A DNA stretch of 12,942 nt from JAGPKI01 sp052034135 (GTDB lineage: Bacteria; Caldisericota; Caldisericia; UBA6126; JAGPKI01): contig JBPOJC010000074.1 of assembly GCA_052034135.1 (NCBI GenBank), forward strand, positions 1 to 12,942. Direction: 5' to 3'. This document shows positions 6,477 through 12,289 of this stretch, in pieces; the first letter of the stretch is position 1; the number at the start of each line of letters is the position of its first letter. The notes beneath the pieces are model-generated. The model was not told the DNA's origin. It saw only the letters and a list, made by a program, of their open reading frames with translations, and did no database searches. Both the position numbers and the translations under genes were made by a program.

Positions 6477-7441
6477 TGAAATACCTTGGAATAGATGTTG
6501 GTTCTATTAGTACGGATATTGTAGTTATTGATGAAAACTTAAATCTTCTTTCTGGGCTCTATCTCCCAACAAGCGGAGATCCAATTGGTGCCGTAAAAGA
6601 AGGGTTTGCTATTCTTAAAGATGAATTCTCAACAAATGAGATTAAAGGAGTTGGCACAACGGGTAGTGCAAGATATTTAATAGGCGCAGTAGTTGGAGCT
6701 GACATAATTAAAAACGAAATAACGGCTCATGCTATGGCTTCCATAAATATTAAGCCAACTGTTCATACTATAATAGAAATAGGAGGGCAAGATTCAAAGC
6801 TTATTATAATAAGAGACGGAATAGTGGTGGACTTTGGCATGAATACAATATGCGCTGCAGGCACAGGTTCTTTTATTGATCACCAAGCGCAAAGGTTAGG
6901 TATAAAAGTGGAAGAATTTGGTGATATAGCAATCAAATCTAAGAATCCTGTTCGAATTGCGGGGAGATGTACCGTTTTTGCCGAATCAGATATGATCCAT
7001 AAACAACAACTTGGTTATAGAAAAGAAGATATTCTGTTTGGCCTATGCGAAGCATTGGTAAGGAATTATTTGAGCAATATTGGAAAAGGCAAAGAGTTAT
7101 TAGCTCCTATATTTTTTCAAGGAGGAGTAGCAGCCAATAAAGGAATAAAAGCAGCATTTGAAAAGGCACTTGGGGAAGAGCTTATCGTTCCACCAAATTT
7201 TGCTCTAATGGGAGCATTAGGAGTGGCTATTCTTGCAAAGGATACTGTAAAAAGTAACGCAGTAGAAACAAAATTTAGAGGGTTTAATATAGAAGAAAAC
7301 AATATAAAAACGAGAGGATTTACATGTAAATCGTGTCCTAATTTATGTGAAGTAATGGAAATTTTTTTAAATAATAAGCTTATAACTTGTCTTGGGGGAC
7401 GTTGTGGAAAATGGGAAAATATTGCTATTCATAAAACTTAA
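6476..7441 (+). CDS. Acyl-CoA dehydratase activase-type ATPase (BcrA/BadF/HgdC family, COG1924)
   Basis: 321-residue ASKHA-fold ATPase. Family members form homodimers bridged by one [4Fe-4S] cluster and use ATP hydrolysis to send a low-potential electron to a partner enzyme. Seen: phosphate-binding YLGIDVGSISTDIV at the N-terminus, GVGTTGSARYL, the IIEIGGQDSKLI block, and NTICAAGTGSFIDHQA with Cys126, then AGRCTVFAESD with Cys165. These two cysteines match the cluster ligands of HgdC (Cys127 and Cys166). After the ATPase core is a short cysteine-rich tail with Cys284, Cys287, Cys291, Cys305 and Cys310, which could bind a metal or a second cluster; it is seen in the longer activases and not in minimal HgdC. 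Start ATG overlaps the previous stop (TAATG), with AAGGAG at 6461-6466. Last gene of the operon; no clear terminator follows. Electron acceptor inferred to be the two upstream products. Confidence 0.92.
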   Translation: MKYLGIDVGSISTDIVVIDENLNLLSGLYLPTSGDPIGAVKEGFAILKDEFSTNEIKGVGTTGSARYLIGAVVGADIIKNEITAHAMASINIKPTVHTIIEIGGQDSKLIIIRDGIVVDFGMNTICAAGTGSFIDHQAQRLGIKVEEFGDIAIKSKNPVRIAGRCTVFAESDMIHKQQLGYRKEDILFGLCEALVRNYLSNIGKGKELLAPIFFQGGVAANKGIKAAFEKALGEELIVPPNFALMGALGVAILAKDTVKSNAVETKFRGFNIEENNIKTRGFTCKSCPNLCEVMEIFLNNKLITCLGGRCGKWENIAIHKT

Positions 7442-7688
7442 AATCTTATAAGTAATTATGACATGTTTTACATTAATCTTCTTTCACCTCAATGACTTTT
7501 TTTAAGCCTTCTTTTTATTAGCGTATAGTCTTTTTAAGTTTGTTGGTTTTAGGGTTAAGTCTATAAGGTTAAAGCTTTTGTATTTTGTTAATTATTTTTT
7601 GAATTAAAAAAATCTCATATTTCTTACTGATTTATTTCACTTTTTAAACTTTTTATTATAAAATAAATATAAAAATGGAGAATGTAAA

Positions 7689-8036
7689 ATGGTAGATAAT
7701 GTTTTAATATTTTCTATAATTTTGGTTGCATTTGTTATTCTTGCATTATTAATTTTACTTATTTTTATTACTGTTTATTTAACTAAAAGACTCTCTGAAT
7801 TGTCAAAAGCAGTTACGGAGCTTGTTTCAACTCTTACAAAGAAAAGCAATGAACTATTAGGTCAGGCGACTAAAACATTGAAATCTGCCGAGAGCTCTCT
7901 AACTGATGAGAAAGATATGAAAACTCAGCGATTAATAAAAAATGTTTTTAGGGGGATTGCTTTTGCTTTAGAGATAGTTAGCATATTTAAAAAAACAAAA
8001 AAGGAGGAGAGTGAAAATGGAAAAGGAAAGAGGTAA
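7689..8036 (+). CDS. DUF948/YtxG-like small membrane protein
   Basis: 115 residues. One strongly hydrophobic N-terminal helix (about 5-31) is followed by a soluble, probably coiled-coil segment rich in Ser, Leu, Lys and Glu (about 33-85) and a basic tail. This plan (one membrane helix, then a helical cytoplasmic stretch) is that of DUF948 proteins such as Bacillus YtxG, and the next gene is YtxH-like, the same order as ytxG-ytxH in Bacillus. GGAG at 7677-7680 supports the ATG. A TATAAAAT at 7657-7664 could be a -10 element but no good -35 was seen. Function unknown; in Bacillus the pair belongs to the general stress response. Homology is inferred from architecture and order more than from sequence motifs. 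Confidence 0.7.
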   Translation: MVDNVLIFSIILVAFVILALLILLIFITVYLTKRLSELSKAVTELVSTLTKKSNELLGQATKTLKSAESSLTDEKDMKTQRLIKNVFRGIAFALEIVSIFKKTKKEESENGKGKR

Positions 8037-8244
8037 ATTTTTAATTGGTTTAACATTAGGTTTATTATTTGGTAGTATTACTGCTCTTTTGTTAGCTCCG
8101 CAGCCAGGTGAAGAAACGAGAAAGAAACTTGCTGAGAGCGGCGAAAAAATTAAAGAAGCAATAAACGAATTGTCTAATAAACTCAAAAAAGAACCAATTG
8201 AAATTGGTGATGAAAGAAAAAAAGAAGCTGAAGAAGAATTATAA
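8017..8244 (+). CDS. YtxH-like protein
   Basis: 75 residues with the hallmark of the YtxH family: a glycine-rich N-terminal membrane helix (FLIGLTLGLLFGSITALLLA, about 6-25), immediately followed by PQPGEETRKKL and a long charged helix. The start is taken as the ATG at 8017, nine bases after AAGGAGG (8001-8007); a GTG at 8011 is too close to that site. The gene overlaps the previous one by 20 bases, so the two are coupled and their products probably work together at the membrane. Biochemical role unknown; relatives are stress-induced in Bacillus. Confidence 0.85.
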   Translation: MEKERGKFLIGLTLGLLFGSITALLLAPQPGEETRKKLAESGEKIKEAINELSNKLKKEPIEIGDERKKEAEEEL

Positions 8245-8265
8245 GAAAAGAGTAAGATAAATTGT

Positions 8266-8982
8266 ATGTGCAAATTATTTTTAAAAAAATATAAACAAGT
8301 AGCTGTTGTTTTTTTGATATTGTTTGTATCTTTCTCTATTATTTCTTGTAAAAACGAGCAAGCGAAAAAAGAAAATCCAGAAGAGATACATTCAGCAGGT
8401 GAAATCCTCATCATTCCAAACAAATTAGAAGTGAGCTTACAAAATATTGCTATCATGAAGGGTATAAAACTTGCATCTTCTCTTGATAATGCAAAAGAAT
8501 TCCCCTTTGTTTATGTAAAGAAAAGCAAAGATGATACAAGAATCATAAAGATTAAAGAAGACGGCACAACCATTGATACAATCGTAGAAAGGGCAGACAG
8601 TAATCTTTATCAGAATGCTTATATTGTGGAAAATGGCGGAGATACAAGTAAAATAATTGCTCAATATGTTCTTTATACTGATGAATCAACCATTAAGCCA
8701 AAAAATCCTGATGAATCATTTGCAGTAGTTACTTTAACCCTGAAAAACATTTCAAAAAAACCAATTAATCTTAAAGATATAAAAATGACCATAAAGGGTG
8801 ATGATAAGCAGGAAAAAGATTTAGATTTAATAATTTCAGATGTTATTTTAAGCTCATCTTTGCCAGAAGTTCTCGACAAAGGAAAAAGTTATTCTGTTAG
8901 GCTAATTGGGCTAGTTCCTTCTTCAGAGAAAAGTTTAATTTTTGATTGTTCAGGAAAGAAGTTCAAATGGGATATAAAGTAG
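8266..8982 (+). CDS. Putative lipoprotein with DUF4352-like C-terminal domain
   Basis: 238 residues. The lipoprotein signal is clear: basic N-terminus (KLFLKKYK), hydrophobic core, and a lipobox IISC with Cys28 as the predicted lipidated residue. After a charged linker there is an uncharacterised region (about 45-130). The last hundred residues (FAVVTLTLKNISKKPINL, later VLDKGKSYSVRLIGLVP) have the strand pattern and Asn-Ile-Ser turn seen in DUF4352-type immunoglobulin-like domains of exported Gram-positive lipoproteins. That assignment is by pattern only. The ribosome binding site is weak (AAAGAG near 8247), 21 bases after the YtxH-like gene, so it is probably co-transcribed. Function unknown. 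Confidence 0.75.
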   Translation: MCKLFLKKYKQVAVVFLILFVSFSIISCKNEQAKKENPEEIHSAGEILIIPNKLEVSLQNIAIMKGIKLASSLDNAKEFPFVYVKKSKDDTRIIKIKEDGTTIDTIVERADSNLYQNAYIVENGGDTSKIIAQYVLYTDESTIKPKNPDESFAVVTLTLKNISKKPINLKDIKMTIKGDDKQEKDLDLIISDVILSSSLPEVLDKGKSYSVRLIGLVPSSEKSLIFDCSGKKFKWDIK

Positions 8983-9248
8983 TTTCGCTAATTTTATTAG
9001 TATGTTTTATGTTGATTTTACCTTTAGGTTGTTCGCAGCAAGAAAAAGCTGATGAGTATTATATAAGTGAATGGGTTAAGAAAACTTATGGACAGGATGC
9101 AAGAGTTACAATTACTGCTCAGCTGAATAGCTCATTCGCTGACATAAATTTGTATAGAGGCGTAATATCTACTGCAAATGGCGAAATAGATGGAATTTTC
9201 TATTTCAACACAAAGGACAAATCTGTAAACTTTTCAGAAATTCAATAA
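8967..9248 (+). CDS. Small putative lipoprotein
   Basis: 93 residues beginning MGYKVVSLILLVCFMLILP, then LGC with Cys22 as the likely lipidation site; Pro at -3 makes the lipobox slightly atypical. The mature part is about 70 residues, acidic at first and then strand-rich (ARVTITAQLNSSFADINLY), with no family I recognise. The ATG at 8967 is preceded by AGGAAAG (8952-8958); the longer frame from a TTG at 8946 lacks a site. It overlaps the upstream lipoprotein gene by 16 bases, so the two are probably translated together and their products may interact. No obvious terminator follows; a five-base hairpin at 9333-9349 lacks a T tract. Confidence 0.7.
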   Translation: MGYKVVSLILLVCFMLILPLGCSQQEKADEYYISEWVKKTYGQDARVTITAQLNSSFADINLYRGVISTANGEIDGIFYFNTKDKSVNFSEIQ

Positions 9249-9395
9249 ATTTCATCTTTAATTTAATAGTGAAACACTGAATTACATTTATCAAATTAAT
9301 TATTTTTTAAATTCATTGCAAATACATTTTATCCGAAAACTAAGTTCGGTGATGTCGACTAATTTTCAAACAACAAATTCCACTTCAATTAATTT

Positions 9396-9414
9396 TTTCT
9401 AATATAAAGTTTCC
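9396..9414 (+). repeat. Left terminal inverted repeat of the IS630 element
   Basis: Pairs with 10699-10717, with one mismatch in 19. The inner 12 bases TATAAAGTTTCC are identical on both ends. Confidence 0.8.
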
Positions 9415-9480
9415 TAAATAAGTTACATTATTATTTGCATTACATAATAGGGCAAATTAAAAATAAGGTGGTGCTCTATT

Positions 9481-10688
9481 ATGAGAAGAAAAACAACTCC
9501 AAATTTAATTTTAACTGATGAGGAGAAGAAATTACTTAAAAAAGATTTCTTCTTCACGTAAAGAAAAACATTCAATAGTTAAAATAGCAAAATATCTTTT
9601 AGATTATTCAAATGGTGAAAGTGTATATTCAATAGCAAAGAAGTATGGTGAAAATCATCAAAAGGTAGAAAAGATTATTAAAAAAGCAATTTCCTATTGG
9701 AGTAATTACTTCCTTATCTGATTTACCTGGAAAAGGAAAGAAAAAAATAATTTCATAATAAGCAAGACTCTGGTTTCTTAATATCGCATGCACAAGTCCT
9801 AAAGAATTTGATCTACCGTTTGAAATATGGACAATGAGTTCACTTGCAAAATATGTTCGTGAGCATTGCGAAGAAGAAGGCTATCCAGTTTTAAATAAGA
9901 TTCAAAAGGGAACAGTGCAGAAATTATTATCTAAGAGTAACATAAAACCACACAAGATAAAATATTATCTTAAGAGAACAGATTCAGAATTCAAAGAGAA
10001 GATGTGTAATGTCCTTCACGTATATAAAGAAGTAGAATTAGCAAAAGAGAATGACGGTAATATTATTGTTATCTCATATGATGAAAAACCGGGAGTTCAG
10101 GCAATAGGAAATGTTTATCCTGATTTACAACCAAAAATAAACAATAAGGAAATAAACAACAATAATTATAGTCGAATAAATGAAACAAATCGGATAAATG
10201 GAATAAATAAAATAAATAATAAAACTAAAGAAAGCACAATTCTTAGAGATTCTCATTACAGAAGATATGGAACTATTTCTGTTCTTAGTGGTATAGACCT
10301 ATTAACTGGAGAAATTCATACCATTGTTAGAGATACACATAAAAGTGAAGACTTTATAGAATTTCTAAAATGCTTGGACAATTCTTATCCAAAGAGTTCA
10401 TTAATTAAAGTAATTCTTGATAATCATTCTGTTCATACTTCTAAAGAGACAAAGAAATACTTAGAAGAAAACGCAGGAAGATTTGAATTTATATTTACTC
10501 CTAAACATGGTTCATGGTTGAATATAATTGAAGTTTTCTTTAGTAAATTACAGAGATGTCTTCTTAAAAACATGAGAGTATCAGATAAAGAAGAGCTTAA
10601 AGAAAGAATATTGAATTACATTGATATGTTAAATAAAGAACCTGTAATTTTTAGGTGGAATTGGAAATTAAATGAGATTAATATATGA
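9481..10688 (+). pseudogene. IS630-family transposase, disrupted by frameshifts and tandem stops
   Basis: DDE transposase split over three reading frames. Frame one starts at ATG 9481 after AAGGTGG and reads MRRKTTPNLILTDEEKKLLK. At the run of six A (9538-9543) it must shift to continue as KKISSSRKEKHSIVKIAKYL (9518-9721 frame). A second shift near 9690-9700 leads to GVITSLSDLPGKGKKKIIS. Two consecutive TAA codons (9756-9761) stand where relatives usually have Glu-Glu, then ARLWFLNIAC continues into the 9834-10688 frame. That C-terminal 284 residues keep the whole catalytic core: Asp83 (ISYDEKPGVQAIGN), Asp196 (ILDNHSVHTS) and Glu233 (HGSWLNIIEVFFSKL), numbered from 9834. An Asn/Lys/Ile-rich insertion (about 101-133) lies between the first two acidic residues. 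Both shifts have the same sense (one extra base each), so this is decay, unless the A-run is a recoding site. Confidence 0.9.
10134..10232 (+). repeat. Low-complexity Asn/Lys/Ile insertion inside the IS630 transposase
   Basis: About 33 codons made almost only of AAT, AAC, ATA, AAA and GAA (for example NNKEINNNNYSRINETNR). The stretch falls between the first catalytic Asp and the second, where relatives have a variable linker. The reading frame is preserved across it. It looks like slippage-driven expansion of AT-rich codons. Confidence 0.6.
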
Positions 10689-10698
10689 TGATTATAAT

Positions 10699-10717
10699 GG
10701 AAACTTTATACTAGAAA
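10699..10717 (-). repeat. Right terminal inverted repeat of the IS630 element
   Basis: Inverse partner of 9396-9414. It ends 3 bases before the intergenic repeat mosaic that begins at 10721, so the element lies at the border of the mosaic. Confidence 0.8.
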
Positions 10718-10762
10718 GATGCTCCTCAGGGTGACAGGTTGGGGTCATTCCAAGCCGCCAAA

Positions 10763-11263
10763 CTGTCATTCCCGAAATCTTTTATCGGGGATCCAGACCA
10801 ATTGTATTCTTTTGTATTTTAGAGTAACAAAATTGTCATTTTTACCTCACTTACATATATGGAGGGATTTATATTTATTATTTTTGTAGGAGTATTTCTT
10901 CTGTGTCTGCTCCTAAACAGTCTGGATTCCCGCAATCGCTAAGAATGACACAAAAAAGGAGTTCCTTCGGTCGCAAAATACGCTCCCATCTCTTTTTTTG
11001 TCTTTCTGAGCGTTAGCGAAGAATCTCCTCATTTAATCTTTTCAGTGTAGAACAGACATTCCTGTCTGTTTTCTTATTCACACATGTATAAGGAAGTAAA
11101 AAGAGGAGACCCTTCGTCGCTGTAATGAGCGCTCCTCAGGGTGACAGGGGTGGTGGTGCGTCATTCCGAAGTGCGGTATTATCGCACATGTCCTGAGGAA
11201 TCTCAGTATTTGTCCTTGTCATCCCCGAATGTCTACAAACTGTCATTCCCGAAAGTCTACAAA
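10763..11263 (+). repeat. Tandem repeat unit 1 (501 bp)
   Basis: Starts with the hairpin module CTGTCATTCCCGAAATC and runs to the next copy of that module at 11264. Its right two thirds, from about 10958, align with 11459-11744 with only scattered substitutions. It carries one more copy of a 24-base subrepeat than unit 2. Confidence 0.8.
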
Positions 11264-11287
11264 CTGTCATCCCCGAAATCTTTTATC
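11216..11287 (+). repeat. 24-base direct subrepeat, two copies plus a partial third
   Basis: Units at 11216-11239, 11240-11263 and 11264-11287 share GTCATYCCCGAA; the first two also share GTCTACAAA. In the neighbouring tandem unit (near 11721-11744) only one full copy precedes the hairpin module. This is a copy-number change typical of replication slippage. Confidence 0.75.
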
Positions 11288-11744
11288 GGGGATCCAGAGC
11301 TTCATTTTTAAAATTCTTTTATTTAGGAGTGACAAAATTGTTGTTTTTACCCCACTTATATATATGGAGGGTTTGTTTCACATATTTTGCAGTAGGTAGA
11401 AACATGGAACTACCCTTAGTATTCTGGATTCCCGCTTTCGCGGGAATGACACAAAAGAGGAGTTCCTTCGGTCGCAAAATACGCTCCCATCTCTTTTTTT
11501 GTCATTCTGAGCGTTAGCGAAGAATTTCCTCATTTAATCTTTTCAGTGTAAAATAGACATTCTTGTCTGTTTTCTTATTTACACATGTACAAGGAAGTAA
11601 AAAGAGGAGACCCTTTGTCGCTTTCAGATACGCTCCCTCAGGGTGACGGGGGTGGTGGTGCGTCATTCCGAAGTGCGGTATTATCGCACACAAGTCCTTA
11701 AGGAATCTCAGTATTTGTCCTTGTCATCCCCGAATGTCTACAAA
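11264..11744 (+). repeat. Tandem repeat unit 2 (481 bp)
   Basis: Second head-to-tail copy, beginning CTGTCATCCCCGAAATC. It aligns with unit 1 along its length, closely in the right part and more loosely at 11298-11423. The 20-base length difference is explained mostly by loss of one 24-base subrepeat near the right end. Confidence 0.8.
11428..11447. repeat. dRS3-like perfect hairpin
   Basis: ATTCCCGCTTTCGCGGGAAT is an exact inverted repeat with eight-base arms and a four-base loop. It fits the neisserial dRS3 consensus ATTCCC-N8-GGGAAT. In Neisseria, dRS3 separates longer repeat sequences in intergenic mosaics and serves as a filamentous phage integration site. Here it also sits within a mosaic; kinship rather than convergence is unproven. 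Confidence 0.7.
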
Positions 11745-12057
11745 CTGTCATCCCCGAAATCTTTTATCGGGGATCCAGATCAATTTTTGTTTTGATAGGT
11801 ATTATAAAAGAAGGAGTTCCTTACGAAGCAAAATACAGATACGCGCCCTCAGGATGACGGGGATAGGGTCATCCCCGAATGTATTTATCGGGAATCCAAG
11901 TAACATGTCATCCCCAACTTGATTGGGGATCCAGACCAATTGTATTCTTTTGTATTTTAGAGTGACAGAATTGTCTTTTTTACCCCACTTATATATATGG
12001 AGGGATTATTTTCTTTTGTTATTTCTTCCGTCATTCTTAGCGATTGCGGGAATCCAG
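11745..12057 (+). repeat. Partial, rearranged third repeat unit
   Basis: Begins with the same hairpin module (11745-11778), then departs from units 1 and 2. It has a shortened GGAGTTCCTTACGAAGC block, a variant hairpin (about 11869-11898), a second hairpin (11910-11930), and a stretch (11931-12004) nearly identical to 10793-10866 of unit 1. It ends with a module inverted relative to unit 1 (12030-12057). Confidence 0.7.
11910..11930. repeat. Perfect hairpin, eight-base arms
   Basis: ATCCCCAA (11910-11917) pairs exactly with TTGGGGAT (11923-11930) around CTTGA. It occupies the place of the TCATCCCCGA...TCGGGGATCC hairpin of the other units but has different arm bases, so the palindrome is kept while the sequence changes. 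Confidence 0.7.
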
Positions 12058-12289
12058 ATTCTGCTTTCAAAAATTTATTTCTTTTTTCCTTTCTTTTCAT
12101 TGACTTTTATAATTATAGGTTTAACTTATAGATTGATACAGTATTTAGAAGGGATTAAAGCTTTTGAAAATTTTAATGGAAAGGGAGTATTTTAATTTAA
12201 ATGGCAAAGAGCAATTTTTATTTTGTTTCTTCCTTCCACAAGCAGAGAGAGAGAACAGCTTTAACTCCTCTCTAAGCCGAAACATTCCT
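12058..12289. other. Leader region upstream of the RHS gene
   Basis: AT-rich, pyrimidine-rich DNA after the last repeat module. I see no intact gene, RNA gene, terminator or clear promoter in it. The open frame running through 12195 begins inside the repeats and is not supported by a ribosome binding site. Confidence 0.5.

Larger units (their letters stand above)
9396..10717 (+). mobile_element. IS630-family insertion sequence (degraded)
   Basis: An element of about 1.3 kb bounded by terminal inverted repeats: TTTCTAATATAAAGTTTCC (9396-9414) and, inverted, GGAAACTTTATACTAGAAA (10699-10717), 18 of 19 positions identical. It encloses an IS630 transposase read rightward. IS630 elements insert at TA. 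The TA near each end (9400-9401 and 10712-10713) could be the duplicated target, which would put the outer TTTC/GAAA in flanking DNA, so the exact edge is uncertain by a few bases. The transposase is broken, so the copy cannot supply its own enzyme. Confidence 0.85.
10721..12057. repeat. Intergenic repeat mosaic
   Basis: About 1.3 kb without a credible gene, made of short repeat modules in several orders. Modules that recur include: a CCTCAGG(G/A)TGAC block (near 10724, 11134, 11635, 11847); TCATYCCCGA hairpins ending in GGGGATCCAG; a CACTTAYATATATGGAGGG block (from about 10848, 11352 and 11986); and a GAGTTCCTTCGGTCGCAAAA block (10959, 11460). The small open frames crossing it (11329-11517, 11734-11922, 11923-12195) follow the repeats and have no ribosome binding sites. 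Similar TCATTCTGAGCG and TCATTCCCG modules are common dispersed elements in other bacterial genomes, so many further copies are likely elsewhere in this one. Confidence 0.85.

Noticed and set aside
7968..8456. 162-codon minus-strand frame across the YtxH-like gene
   Set aside because: Antisense to a convincing YtxH-like gene and to a lipoprotein signal sequence; its Ser/Phe/Leu-rich product is typical of antisense reading.
9333..9349. CCGAA...TTCGG hairpin after the lipoprotein genes as a terminator
   Set aside because: Only five pairs and no T tract on either side.
9538..9544. A6G as a programmed -1 frameshift site in the IS630 transposase
   Set aside because: The zero frame is not phased as A AAA AAG and the needed shift is +1, so the classical -1 mechanism does not fit; a second shift and two stops follow anyway.
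11216..11287. Regular 24-base repeats as a CRISPR array
   Set aside because: Only two full copies, directly adjacent without unique spacers, and no cas genes nearby.
11329..12195. Three plus-strand frames in the repeat region, one with hydrophobic stretches that resemble a membrane protein
   Set aside because: They track repeat modules shared with non-coding copies, including the hairpins, and have no ribosome binding sites; the hydrophobicity comes from T-rich DNA.
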